Shown here piece after piece: positions 1-8,638 of a stretch of DNA of 64,000 nucleotides (positions are counted from its first letter, which is position 1; the number at the start of each line of letters is the position of its first letter). The notes beneath the pieces are model-generated. The model was given only the letters and a program-made list of their open reading frames with translations. It searched no databases and was not told the origin of the DNA. The stretch lies in assembly GCA_963755395.1 (NCBI GenBank), contig CAVWJJ010000003.1:434001-498000 (forward strand). Reading direction: 5' to 3'. The DNA comes from DAHVFK01 sp963755395. GTDB lineage: Bacteria > Pseudomonadota > Gammaproteobacteria > Burkholderiales > SG8-39. Position numbers and translations under genes: made by a program.

Positions 1-53
1 GCCCGTATAACGCCTTAGCAGGGCGCCCCCTTCGGCCTCTCGGGCATCTCTCC
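1..53 (-). tRNA. tRNA-Ser (GCU), partial, cut by left window edge
   Basis: Read on the minus strand from position 53, the sequence opens with a seven-base acceptor strand GGAGAGA. It continues with a serine-type D arm and an anticodon stem-loop with GCU at 19-17, then runs off the window in the long variable arm. The pattern matches bacterial tRNA-Ser(GCU), with the typical CUGCUAAG anticodon loop. The T arm and 3' end lie outside the window. It sits 17 bases downstream of the lysC stop, so a tRNA-lysC-tRNA transcript is possible. Confidence 0.85.
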
Positions 54-70
54 TGTGGCCGGATTATCGC

Positions 71-1327
71 CTATTCCCGCTCGAGTTCAAACGCGTCGTG
101 TAGCACGCGCACCGCGAGCTCGAGATATTTTTCGTCGATCACCACCGAAATCTTGATTTCCGAGGTGGTGATCATCTGGATGTTGATCCCCTCTTCCGCC
201 AGGGTGCGGAACATCTGGGAGGCAATACCGACGTGCGAGCGCATGCCGACCCCCACCAGTGAGAGCTTGGCGATCTTTTCGTCGCCGGTTACCTCGCGGC
301 ACTTGATGTGGGGCTGCACCTGCTCCTTCAGGATCTTCATCGCGCGCGCGCAGTCGGCCCGATTGACGGTAAACGACAGGTCGGTCATGCCGTCGTGGCC
401 GACGTTCTGCACGATCACATCGACGTCGATGTTGGCTTCCGCGATCGGCCCCAGAATCGCATAGGCGACGCCAGGCCTGTCGGGCACGTCGTGCACGGTG
501 ATCTTGGCCTCGTCGCGATTGAATGCGACGCCTGAGATGACTGCCTTTTCCATCGCCATTGTCGGGTCGTCCTCGAATGTGATCAGGGTGCCGGCCTCTG
601 CCTCCTCGGCCACCGGCAGCAACGGGTCGGTCAGGCTCGACAGCACGCGCAGGCGCACCCTGTATTTGCCGGCGAACTCGACCGCCCGAATCTGCAGCAC
701 CTTCGAGCCGAGACTCGCCATTTCGAGCATCTCCTCGAAGGTGACGGTCCTCAGGCGCCGCGCATGGGGAACGATGCGCGGGTCGGTGGTGTAGACCCCG
801 TCGACGTCGGTATAGATCTGGCACTCGTCGGCCTTGAGCGCGGCGGCGAGCGCGACGGCCGAGGTGTCCGAGCCGCCGCGCCCGAGCGTAGCGATGTTGC
901 CCTGGGTGTCGATGCCCTGGAACCCCGCCACGACCGCGACATAGCCGTCGGCCAGATCGCGCCGCAGGCGCTCTTCCTCGATCGAGACGATGCGCGCTCT
1001 GGTGTAAGCCGAGTCGGTAAGCACCTTTACCTGCCAGCCGGTATAGCTGCGCGCCTTCAGCCCGAGGTCGAGCAGCGCCATCGACAGCAGGCCGATGGTG
1101 ACCTGCTCGCCGGTTGAGGCGACCACGTCCAGTTCGCGTGGATCGGGCTGCGCCTGGATCTCGCGCGCCAGCGCGATCAGGCGGTTGGTTTCGCCCGCCA
1201 TCGCCGAGGGCACGACCACGATACTGTGGCCGGCCGCGCGCCATTTCGCCACGCGGCGCGCGACATTGCAGATCCGCTCGACCGAGCCGACCGAAGTGCC
1301 GCCGAACTTCTGGACGATGAGCGCCAT
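71..1327 (-). CDS. lysC: Aspartate kinase
   Basis: Cytoplasmic enzyme that phosphorylates L-aspartate, the first step towards lysine, threonine, methionine and diaminopimelate. The 418-residue protein begins MALIVQKFGGTSVGS, the classic N-terminal amino acid kinase motif. It ends in two ACT regulatory domains (roughly residues 265-410) and has the usual length of the monofunctional family. The open frame continues upstream to 1468, but that extension runs through tRNA-Ser(UGA), so the ATG at 1327 is chosen. Feedback inhibition by lysine and threonine through the ACT domains is expected from the family; it is not visible here. Confidence 0.95.
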   Translation of the reverse strand: MALIVQKFGGTSVGSVERICNVARRVAKWRAAGHSIVVVPSAMAGETNRLIALAREIQAQPDPRELDVVASTGEQVTIGLLSMALLDLGLKARSYTGWQVKVLTDSAYTRARIVSIEEERLRRDLADGYVAVVAGFQGIDTQGNIATLGRGGSDTSAVALAAALKADECQIYTDVDGVYTTDPRIVPHARRLRTVTFEEMLEMASLGSKVLQIRAVEFAGKYRVRLRVLSSLTDPLLPVAEEAEAGTLITFEDDPTMAMEKAVISGVAFNRDEAKITVHDVPDRPGVAYAILGPIAEANIDVDVIVQNVGHDGMTDLSFTVNRADCARAMKILKEQVQPHIKCREVTGDEKIAKLSLVGVGMRSHVGIASQMFRTLAEEGINIQMITTSEIKISVVIDEKYLELAVRVLHDAFELERE

Positions 1328-1385
1328 GCCTGGGGCAAAAAGCGCCGATTTTACAGGACTAATCCCGATGCCGTCGGCGCGCCGG

Positions 1386-1474
1386 TGGCGGAGAGTGAGG
1401 GATTCGAACCCCCGAGGACCTGAGGCCCTGCCGGTTTTCAAGACCGGTGCATTCGACCGCTCTGCCAACTCTCC
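1386..1474 (-). tRNA. tRNA-Ser (UGA)
   Basis: Eighty-nine bases on the minus strand form a complete class II tRNA. Acceptor strands GGAGAGT and ACTCTCC pair, the discriminator is G, and CCA is encoded at 1388-1386. The anticodon loop CTTGAAA carries UGA, a long variable arm is present, and the T loop is GGTTCGAATCC. The gene lies 58 bases upstream of lysC and may share its transcript. Confidence 0.97.
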
Positions 1475-1540
1475 ACTTTGAATTCACTCGCGCCGCCCGC
1501 ATTTTATGGCAATAACCCGGATTCCAGAGGGCTATTCGGG

Positions 1541-1568
1541 TTGAACCTTAAGCTTCCTCTGGTAGTCT
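1541..1568 (+). promoter_or_regulatory. Possible sigma-70 promoter for the Bax-inhibitor-type gene
   Basis: TTGAAC at 1541-1546 and TAGTCT at 1563-1568 are spaced by 16 bases and lie about 40 bases before the + strand gene at 1605. The -10 box is a weak match. The call rests on position and consensus only. Confidence 0.3.
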
Positions 1569-1604
1569 TAAGGGCTGGAGTTCGAGATTCGACAAGGAGC
1601 GTCA

Positions 1605-2336
1605 ATGCAACCCGACCTGCAACCCATTCGCAGCAACGAACAGACTATCGGCCGTGGCGGGCCGCGCTACGCCCCTGGCATGGAATTGCCGGGCGTCGAC
1701 AGTCAGCGCGTGCTGCGCAACACATACCTCTTGCTCGCCCTGACCATGGTGCCGACCGTAATCGGCGCCTACATCGGAATGGCGACCGGCGCGGTCATCA
1801 TGCAGCACCCGATGGCGGCCACCCTGATCATGCTCGCCGCCGTCATCGGCCTGCAGTACGCGGTCATCGCCAATCGCAACAGCCCGCTGGGCGTGGTCCT
1901 GCTGCTGCTGATGACCGGCATCCTGGGATGGTGGTTGGGGCCGCTGCTTTCCATGGCGCTGACTCTGGCCAACGGCGGACAACTGATCGCCTACGCCGCC
2001 GCCGGCACCGGCATCGTCTTCTTCGGCATGGGCGCGATCGCCACCACGACCAAGCGCGACTTCAGCTTCATGGGGAAATTCCTGTTCGTCGGCATGATCG
2101 CCCTGCTGATCGCGATGCTGGCCAACATGTTCCTGCAGATTCCGGCGCTCGCGCTGACGATCTCGACCCTGGTGATCGTGGTGTTCTCGCTCTTCCTGCT
2201 GCACGACCTGTCGCGCATCATCCGCGGCGGCGAGACGAACTATATCGTCGCTACCACGGGCGTGTACATGAGCCTGTTCAACATCTTCGCCAACCTGCTC
2301 TCGATCCTGATGCTGCTCAGCGGCAACCGTCGTTAG
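1605..2336 (+). CDS. Bax inhibitor-1 / YccA family integral membrane protein
   Basis: The 243-residue protein has a soluble N-terminus of about 35 residues and then seven hydrophobic segments, the layout of the BI-1/YccA family. In E. coli the relative YccA sits in the inner membrane and interacts with the FtsH protease. A good ribosome site (AAGGAG) lies just before the ATG. The gene stands alone on the + strand, facing rlmD, with an intrinsic terminator directly after its stop. The family is assigned from membrane topology and overall sequence character. The exact role in this organism is unknown. Confidence 0.88.
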   Translation: MQPDLQPIRSNEQTIGRGGPRYAPGMELPGVDSQRVLRNTYLLLALTMVPTVIGAYIGMATGAVIMQHPMAATLIMLAAVIGLQYAVIANRNSPLGVVLLLLMTGILGWWLGPLLSMALTLANGGQLIAYAAAGTGIVFFGMGAIATTTKRDFSFMGKFLFVGMIALLIAMLANMFLQIPALALTISTLVIVVFSLFLLHDLSRIIRGGETNYIVATTGVYMSLFNIFANLLSILMLLSGNRR

Positions 2337-2357
2337 CACGGCCTTCCAGGCCGCAGG

Positions 2358-2380
2358 AAAGGGCGCTTCGGCGCCCTTTT
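2358..2380 (+). terminator. Rho-independent terminator
   Basis: A GC-rich stem GGGCGC/GCGCCC closes a TTCG tetraloop (2361-2376), followed by TTTT. It lies 22 bases after the yccA-type stop. The A run on the left side means it may also work for rlmD, which converges from the other strand. Confidence 0.85.
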
Positions 2381-2386
2381 TACTTT

Positions 2387-3685
2387 CTAGGGCCGCTCGA
2401 ACAGCGCGATGCTCTCGACGTGAGCGGTGTGGGGAAACATGTTGACCACGCCCGCCGCCGCCAACCGGAATCCCTTTGCGTTTACCAGTACGCCGGCGTC
2501 GCGCGCCAGCGTCGCCGGGTCGCAGGAAACGTAGACGACGCGGCGCGGCCAGCCGTCCGGCAGTGCCTTGACTACCTCGACCGCGCCGTCGCGGGGCGGA
2601 TCGACTAGCAGCTTGTCGAAAGGACCGAGCGCCGCGAATTCACCCCCCGCGTCGCGGTACAGGTCCGCGACGGCAAAGTCCGCAAGATGATGGAGGCCGT
2701 TCGCTGCGGCATTTTCCCGCGCGCGCTCGACCAGGGTGGCGCTGCCCTCAAGTCCAAGCACACGCGCGCCCATGCGCGCAATCGGCAGTGAGAAGTTCCC
2801 CAGGCCGCAAAAGAGATCGGCGATTCGCTCGTCGGGCCGCGGCTCCAGCAGGCGCACCGCGCGCGAGACCAGGACCTGGTTCACCCCTTGGTTCACCTGC
2901 GTGAAATCGGTTGGGCGAAAAGCAATTCTCAGGCCAAACTCGGGAAGGGCGTAATCCAGTGACGGGGCGGGAACGGGGCGAAAGGGGTGCGCCGAGTCGG
3001 GGCCGGCGGGCTGCAGCCATATCGAGATCCCTTCCTCGTCCGCCAGCTCGCGCAACTTCTGCTCGTCCCCCGCGTCGAGCGGCTCGAGGTGGCGGAAGAC
3101 CAGCACGTCGGCCGCATCGCCCAACGCGAGCTCGATCTGCGGCAGCCGCTGCCGGATCGTAAGACCTTCGACCAGCTCCCGCAGTCGGGGTATGAGGCGC
3201 GAGATGCGAGGCGGCAAGACTTCGCAGCTCTGCATGTCCACCACGTAGCTCGAGCGGCGCTCGTGGAACCCGACCAGCACCCCGCCCTTCTTCGCCACGC
3301 GCCGAACCGTGAGCCGCGCGCGCCGGCGGTAGCCCCACTCCTCGCCGTAGACGATAGGCAGAATCGTCTCCGGCTTGACCTTGCCGATTCGCACCAGGCA
3401 GTCCTCCAGCCCGCGCTGTTTGGAGGCTAGCTGGCTGCGGGCATCGATATGCTGCGTCGCGCACCCACCGCAGACGCCGAAGTAGCGGCAGCGCGGCATA
3501 CGGCGCGCGCTCGATTCGCGCAGGATCGCGATGGTCCTGGCCAGATCGAATTTCGGCCTGCGGTGCAGCAGCTGAACCTCTACCCGCTCGCCGGGCAGCG
3601 CACCCTCGACAAATACCACCTTGCCCTCGGCGTCGCGCCCGACGCCGCGCCCTTCCGCGTCGAGCGACTCGATCTCGAGCGTCAC
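2387..3685 (-). CDS. rlmD: 23S rRNA (uracil(1939)-C(5))-methyltransferase RlmD
   Basis: RlmD/RumA uses SAM to methylate U1939 of 23S rRNA. The 432-residue protein has an N-terminal TRAM domain and the iron-sulfur cysteines C66, C72 and C75 in CRYFGVCGGC, with a fourth likely near residue 153. The SAM domain contains DLFCGLGNFSLP, and the catalytic loop reads YVSCDPATLARD near the C-terminus. The length is normal. The start is GTG at 3685, overlapping the TGA of the upstream exonuclease gene (GTGA), which implies coupled translation. It is the last gene of the long minus-strand series. Confidence 0.94.
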   Translation of the reverse strand: MTLEIESLDAEGRGVGRDAEGKVVFVEGALPGERVEVQLLHRRPKFDLARTIAILRESSARRMPRCRYFGVCGGCATQHIDARSQLASKQRGLEDCLVRIGKVKPETILPIVYGEEWGYRRRARLTVRRVAKKGGVLVGFHERRSSYVVDMQSCEVLPPRISRLIPRLRELVEGLTIRQRLPQIELALGDAADVLVFRHLEPLDAGDEQKLRELADEEGISIWLQPAGPDSAHPFRPVPAPSLDYALPEFGLRIAFRPTDFTQVNQGVNQVLVSRAVRLLEPRPDERIADLFCGLGNFSLPIARMGARVLGLEGSATLVERARENAAANGLHHLADFAVADLYRDAGGEFAALGPFDKLLVDPPRDGAVEVVKALPDGWPRRVVYVSCDPATLARDAGVLVNAKGFRLAAAGVVNMFPHTAHVESIALFERP

Positions 3686-4470
3686 CGGGCCAAGGGATCG
3701 TTCCAGCGCTCAAGGAACTCGCCCCAATGCGGCTCCTTCAGCTTTTCCAACGCGGTACGCAGCAGCGCGCACTCGCGCTTGTAGTGCGCCGCGTCGAACG
3801 CACCGCGCAGCAGCTGGAAGCGCAGGTAAAGCAGATAGGTATTGGCGCTGTCGGCTTCGCAGTAGTTGCGGATGCGCCCGATGCCGCCGTCGCGGTACTG
3901 CTGCCACACCGCGCCGCCCGCCATACCGATTTTCCCCGGCAGGCCTGCCAACTGCGCGACGTCGTCGAGCGGCGCATTGTTGCGCGGCTGGTACATCGCC
4001 AGCACGTCCATCAGATCGAGGTGGCGCGAATGGTAGCGGCTGACGTAGTTGTTCCACTTGAAGTCGCGATTGTCCTCGCCCTGGTCCCAGAAGCGCGCCG
4101 CGCTGACACCGTGGATCAGGCCGCGATAGTTCAGCACCGGCAGGTCGAATCCGCCGCCGTTCCAGGAAACGAGCTGCGGCACGTAGCGCTCGATCCCGTC
4201 CAAGAAGCGCTGAATTGCGCTCCGCTCGTCTTCCGCCGGCTCGCCGATCGACCACACCCTGACATGGTCCGCGTCGCGCAGAACGCAGGATATGACCAGC
4301 ACGCGGTGCAGCTGCGGCGGCAGGAAATCGCTCCCGGTTTGCATGCGCCGCTTCTGAAACGCAACCTCGGCCACTTCCTCGTCGGGCAGGCTCGACGGCA
4401 GCTCGTACAGTCGTCTGATGCCGGCGACGTCCGGTACCGTCTCGATGTCGAATGCGAGAACCGGTGCCAC
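3682..4470 (-). CDS. Predicted 3'-5' exonuclease, PolB-like proofreading fold
   Basis: The 262-residue protein has the three acidic motifs of a DnaQ/PolB exonuclease domain. Exo I is FDIETVPD near the N-terminus, an exo II-like segment reads SWNGGGFDLPVL in the middle, and exo III reads YCEADSANTYLLY. It matches the stand-alone PolB-related exonuclease family found in many proteobacteria next to rlmD and cysM. The substrate is not known. Translation starts at GTG 4470, one base after the cysM stop. Confidence 0.85.
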   Translation of the reverse strand: MAPVLAFDIETVPDVAGIRRLYELPSSLPDEEVAEVAFQKRRMQTGSDFLPPQLHRVLVISCVLRDADHVRVWSIGEPAEDERSAIQRFLDGIERYVPQLVSWNGGGFDLPVLNYRGLIHGVSAARFWDQGEDNRDFKWNNYVSRYHSRHLDLMDVLAMYQPRNNAPLDDVAQLAGLPGKIGMAGGAVWQQYRDGGIGRIRNYCEADSANTYLLYLRFQLLRGAFDAAHYKRECALLRTALEKLKEPHWGEFLERWNDPLAR

Positions 4471-4471
4471 G

Positions 4472-5371
4472 TCAGTCCGGAAACACGCCCGTTGACAGGT
4501 AGCGGTCGCCGCGGTCGCACACGATACAAACGATCGTCGCGTTCTTCAGGTTGCGGGCGACGCGCAGCGCGACGTGCAACGCGCCCCCGGACGAGATGCC
4601 CGCAAAGATGCCCTCCTCGCGCGCCATGCGACGCGCCATCTCTTCGGCCTCTGCCTGGCCCACGTATTCGAGCCTGTCGACGCGCAGCTTGTCGTAGATC
4701 TTCGGCAGGTAGGCTTCCGGCCACTTGCGGATGCCGGGAATCTGCGCCCCGTCTCGCGGCTGGCAGCCGATGATTTCGATCTCTGGATTCTTTTCCTTGA
4801 AGAAGCGGGAGCACCCCATGATGGTGCCCGTAGTGCCCATGCTCGAGACGAAATGCGTGATCCTGCCCTGCGTGTCGCGCCAGATCTCCGGGCCGGTGGT
4901 CTCGTAGTGCGACAGCGGATTGTCGGGATTGGCGAACTGGTCGAGCATGATGCCCTTGCCCTCGCCCACCATCTTCTGCGCCAGGTCGCGCGCTCCTTCC
5001 ATCCCACCGCCCTTCGGCGTGAGGACGAGCTCCGCGCCGTAGGCCCGCATCGTGCGCTTTCGTTCGGCGGTCTGGTTCTCGGGCATGACCAGCAACATGC
5101 GGTAGCCGCGGATCGCCGCGGCCATCGCCAGTCCAATTCCGGTATTGCCGCTGGTCGCCTCGATCAGCGTATCGCCGGGCTTGATCCGACCGCGCTCTTC
5201 GGCGTGGCGGATCATCGAAATGGCCGGTCGATCCTTTACCGATCCGGCGGGATTGTTTCCCTCGAGCTTGGCAAGGATCACGTTTCCGTTGCGCGCCGCC
5301 TCCTCGCCCGGAATGCGCTGCAGGCGCACCAGGGGAGTATTGCCGATGAAATCCTCGATCGTGCGGTGCAT
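4472..5371 (-). CDS. cysM: Cysteine synthase B (O-acetylserine sulfhydrylase)
   Basis: PLP enzyme that makes cysteine from O-acetylserine and sulfide or thiosulfate. The 299-residue protein has the PLP lysine K46 in GSVKDRPA and the phosphate-binding loop TSGNTG. The short length and the motif following the PLP lysine favour the CysM branch over CysK. It lies between hldD and the exonuclease gene, on the same strand with short spacing. Confidence 0.93.
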   Translation of the reverse strand: MHRTIEDFIGNTPLVRLQRIPGEEAARNGNVILAKLEGNNPAGSVKDRPAISMIRHAEERGRIKPGDTLIEATSGNTGIGLAMAAAIRGYRMLLVMPENQTAERKRTMRAYGAELVLTPKGGGMEGARDLAQKMVGEGKGIMLDQFANPDNPLSHYETTGPEIWRDTQGRITHFVSSMGTTGTIMGCSRFFKEKNPEIEIIGCQPRDGAQIPGIRKWPEAYLPKIYDKLRVDRLEYVGQAEAEEMARRMAREEGIFAGISSGGALHVALRVARNLKNATIVCIVCDRGDRYLSTGVFPD

Positions 5372-5380
5372 CGCGGCTTT

Positions 5381-6379
5381 TCAGCGCTGATCGCCGAGCA
5401 AGTCCGCGACGTAGGATCCGACACCCCGCTCCACCGGCATGAAACCCTCGCCGTAGCCTGCGTCGCGCAGCAGCGCCAGATCCGCTTCGGTGAAGCTCTG
5501 GTACTTCCCGACCAACTGCGGCGGAAGCGGGATGTACTCGACCAGGCCTTGCGCGACCATGCTCCCGAGGGAGAGCTCGGCTTCGCCGCGTCCGGCCCGT
5601 ACGCCGTTGACCACCGCGCGCGCGACGTCGTTGAAGCTCTGCGCACGGCCGGTGCCGCAGTTGAAGATCCCCGATACCTCGCGATGTTCGAGAAAATACA
5701 GATTCACGTTCACCACGTCCTCGACATGGATGAAGTCGCGCCGCTGCTCGCCGTCGGCATAGCCGTCCGATCCGACGAAAAGCCTGACCTTGCCCTCGCT
5801 CACGAACTGGTTGAAGGCATGAAACGCTACAGAGGCCATACGTCCCTTGTGCGCCTCATTCGGGCCATAAACGTTGAAATAGCGGAAGCCCGCGATCTGC
5901 GCGCTGCGCGCCGGCAGGCGGCGCCGCACATGCTGATCGAACAGGAACTTGGAATAGGCGTAGGCATTGAGTGGCCGCTCGCACGCGCGCTCCTCGCGGA
6001 ACTCTCGCCCCGCGCCGTACACGGAGGCCGACGAGGCATACAGAAAGGGCACAGCTTCATCCTGACACCATTCGAGCAGGACCCGCGAGTAGCGGTAGTT
6101 GTTCTCCATCACGTAGCGACCGTTGGTCTCCATGGTGTCCGAGCAGGCACCTTGGTGCAGCACCGCCTCGATCTCCTCGTCGAACTGGTTCGTGGCCAGA
6201 CGCTCGAGAAAATCCCGCTTGTCAATGTAGTCCTCGATCTCGCACCTGGCGAGATTTCCGATCTTGGCCGCGTTCTCCAGGTTGTCGACCGCGATGATCT
6301 CAGTGACGCCGGCGCGATTGAGCGCCTCGATCAGCTTGGAGCCTATGAATCCTGCGGCCCCCGTGACGACGTAGAGCAT
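5381..6379 (-). CDS. hldD: ADP-L-glycero-D-manno-heptose 6-epimerase
   Basis: Last step in making ADP-heptose for the LPS inner core. The 332-residue SDR-type epimerase starts MLYVVTGAAGFIG, with the NAD-binding GxxGxxG at residues 7-13. It has a YAYSK catalytic Tyr/Lys motif and the FNVYGPNE segment typical of HldD. An upstream frame extension to 6454 overlaps the heptose kinase gene and is not used. It lies 7 bases after hldE on the same strand. Confidence 0.95.
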   Translation of the reverse strand: MLYVVTGAAGFIGSKLIEALNRAGVTEIIAVDNLENAAKIGNLARCEIEDYIDKRDFLERLATNQFDEEIEAVLHQGACSDTMETNGRYVMENNYRYSRVLLEWCQDEAVPFLYASSASVYGAGREFREERACERPLNAYAYSKFLFDQHVRRRLPARSAQIAGFRYFNVYGPNEAHKGRMASVAFHAFNQFVSEGKVRLFVGSDGYADGEQRRDFIHVEDVVNVNLYFLEHREVSGIFNCGTGRAQSFNDVARAVVNGVRAGRGEAELSLGSMVAQGLVEYIPLPPQLVGKYQSFTEADLALLRDAGYGEGFMPVERGVGSYVADLLGDQR

Positions 6380-6386
6380 TTCTGTC

Positions 6387-7316
6387 CTATCCGAAGAGTT
6401 CTTCGCGGGTGGCGACCGCAGTGCCGAACTTGCCGACCACAATTCCCGCCGCACGGTTGGCCGTACGCACGGAATCTGTAAGCGATGCCCCGGCGGCCAA
6501 CATCACGCCAAGCACGGCGATGACGGTATCGCCGGCACCGCTCACATCGTACACCTCGCGCGCATGCGTCTTGAAGTTCATCCGCTTGCCGTCCCGGAAC
6601 AGGGTCATTCCGCGTTCGCCGCGCGTGAGCAGCAGGGCCTCAAGCTTGAGCCGCGTGCGCAGCGCCTGCGCCCGCCGCTCGAGGTCGCGTTCGTCTTTCC
6701 ATGTGCCGACGACCTCGCGCAGCTCGCTTTGGTTCGGCGTGACGATCATGGCACCACCGTAGCGGGAATAGTCATCGCCCTTCGGATCGACCAACACCGG
6801 CTTGCGCGCACGGCGCGCCATCGCGATCATCTTCGCCACGTGCGTCAGCCCGCCCTTGCCGTAGTCCGACAGGATCACGATGTCACACTGCTCCAGGGCC
6901 GCTTTGAAGTCCGCCAGCTTGGATGCAAGGACTTCACGCGAGGGCGGGACTTCGAAATCGACCCGCAGCAACTGCTGCCTCTGTTGCCGGGCGATTACGC
7001 GCAGCTTCTGGGTTGTCTTGATCGAGCGGTCGCGGTGAAGACGCGGCTCGATTCCCTCCTTCTTCAGAAGGGTCTCCAGCATCCTGCCCTCCGGGTCCGC
7101 TCCCACCACGGACAGCAGCCGCGTCCGGGCTCCCAGCGTGGCGCAATTCCAGGCGACGTTGGCGGCGCCTCCCAGTCTGTACTCCTCGCCGCTGACGAGT
7201 ACCACCGGAACCGGGGCTTCCGGCGAAATCCGCGACACATCCCCGATCCAGTAGCGGTCCAGCATCACGTCGCCAACGACCAGCACGCGCGCCCCGGCCG
7301 TTTCAGCTCCTTTCAT
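6387..7316 (-). CDS. rfaE1: D-glycero-beta-D-manno-heptose-7-phosphate kinase
   Basis: The 309-residue PfkB-type sugar kinase phosphorylates heptose-7-phosphate at C1. The N-terminus reads VVGDVMLDRYWIGDV, and the C-terminal catalytic motif is SGAGDT. Only the kinase half of the E. coli two-domain HldE is present; the nucleotidyltransferase half must be encoded elsewhere, as is usual in betaproteobacteria. The ATG at 7316 overlaps the ugd stop (ATGA), so translation is coupled. Confidence 0.93.
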   Translation of the reverse strand: MKGAETAGARVLVVGDVMLDRYWIGDVSRISPEAPVPVVLVSGEEYRLGGAANVAWNCATLGARTRLLSVVGADPEGRMLETLLKKEGIEPRLHRDRSIKTTQKLRVIARQQRQQLLRVDFEVPPSREVLASKLADFKAALEQCDIVILSDYGKGGLTHVAKMIAMARRARKPVLVDPKGDDYSRYGGAMIVTPNQSELREVVGTWKDERDLERRAQALRTRLKLEALLLTRGERGMTLFRDGKRMNFKTHAREVYDVSGAGDTVIAVLGVMLAAGASLTDSVRTANRAAGIVVGKFGTAVATREELFG

Positions 7317-8638
7317 GTGCGCCGCCCCACCGCGAAATACTCGAATCCCATGGCCCGCATTGCCGCTGGCTCGTATAGGTTTCGCCCATCGAAGATCGCC
7401 GGCGTCCTGAGTGCGCGCTTGATGGCGTCGAAATCGGGGCTGCGGAACTCCTGCCACTCAGTGACGATGGCGAGCGCCTCTGCGCCATCGAGCGCGGCGT
7501 TCGCCGAGTTCGTAATCACGACGTGCCGGTTGCCCGCAAACAGGCGGGCGGCTGTCGTACCTGCCACGGGGTCGTAGGCGCGCACCGACGCGCCGGCCGC
7601 CAGAAGGTCGGCGATGAGCGAAAGGCTCGGGGCTTCGCGCATGTCGTCGGTATTCGGCTTGAAAGCCAGCCCCCAAAGACCGAAGCAGCGACCCGCCAGG
7701 GAAGTGCCGAAGCGGGCCGCAATCTTCCGCCCCAGCACGTGCTTCTGCGCCTCGTTCACCTGCTCCACCGCGGCCAGCAACTGCAGCGGACTGCCTGCCT
7801 CCTGCGCGGTGCGCTGCAGCGCCTTGACGTCCTTCGGAAAGCACGAGCCGCCGTAGCCCGCTCCCGGATAGAGAAATCCAAATCCGATCCGCGGATCGGA
7901 GCCGATTCCGCGGCGCACCTCCTCGATGTCCGCGCCCAGCTTTTCGGCCAGGTTTGCCAGATCGTTCATGAACGAGATGCGCGTTGCGAGCATCGCATTC
8001 GCCGCGTACTTGGTCAGCTCGGCCGAGCGCACGCTCATGGCAAGGAAGCGCTCGTGATTGCGCTGAAACGGACCGTAGAGCCGACGCATGATCGCGGTGG
8101 CGCGCTCGTCGTCGGACCCGACGATAATGCGGTCCGGACGCATGAAGTCCTCGACTGCGGCGCCCTCCTTCAGAAATTCCGGATTCGAGACCACGGCGAA
8201 CCCCACCGACTTGCCGCGCTTCGCGAGCTCATCCGCCACTGCTTCCCGGACCGAATCCGCTGTCCCAACCGGGACGGTCGACTTGTCTACGATGACTCGA
8301 AAACCGTCCATGTGCCGTCCGATCGCGCGTGCCGCCGCGACCACGTGCTGCAAATCCGCCGCGCCATCCTCGTTCGGCGGTGTGCCCACGGCGATCAGCT
8401 GCAGCTCGCCGTGCGCTACACTCGCCGCTACGTCGGTAGTGAAGCTGAGGCGCCCGGCTTCGCGGTTGCGCGCGACAATCGCCTCGAGTCCCGGCTCAAA
8501 GATCGGGATGCCGCCCGAATTCAGCGTCTGGATCTTGCCCGCGTCGACGTCGAGGCAGCACACGTGGTTGCCCATGTCTGCCAGGCACGCCCCGCTTACG
8601 AGTCCGACATAACCAGTGCCGATGACGGTGATTTTCAT
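7313..8638 (-). CDS. ugd: UDP-glucose 6-dehydrogenase
   Basis: Oxidises UDP-glucose to UDP-glucuronate for surface polysaccharides and LPS modification. The 441-residue protein starts MKITVIGTGYVGLVSG (NAD-binding loop). It has the catalytic cysteine in GYGGSCFPKD and the C-terminal UDP-binding domain. Its start overlaps the lapB stop by four bases, and its end overlaps the heptose kinase start. It groups functionally with hldD and the kinase as an envelope sugar block. Confidence 0.95.
   Translation of the reverse strand: MKITVIGTGYVGLVSGACLADMGNHVCCLDVDAGKIQTLNSGGIPIFEPGLEAIVARNREAGRLSFTTDVAASVAHGELQLIAVGTPPNEDGAADLQHVVAAARAIGRHMDGFRVIVDKSTVPVGTADSVREAVADELAKRGKSVGFAVVSNPEFLKEGAAVEDFMRPDRIIVGSDDERATAIMRRLYGPFQRNHERFLAMSVRSAELTKYAANAMLATRISFMNDLANLAEKLGADIEEVRRGIGSDPRIGFGFLYPGAGYGGSCFPKDVKALQRTAQEAGSPLQLLAAVEQVNEAQKHVLGRKIAARFGTSLAGRCFGLWGLAFKPNTDDMREAPSLSLIADLLAAGASVRAYDPVAGTTAARLFAGNRHVVITNSANAALDGAEALAIVTEWQEFRSPDFDAIKRALRTPAIFDGRNLYEPAAMRAMGFEYFAVGRRT

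Noticed and set aside
1328..1468. N-terminal extension of aspartokinase
   Set aside because: The extension is the translation of tRNA-Ser(UGA) and spacer; similarity begins at the ATG at 1327.
4574..6481. 635-residue open frame on the + strand
   Set aside because: It is antisense to cysM and hldD, which are clear genes; long shadow frames are common in high-GC DNA.
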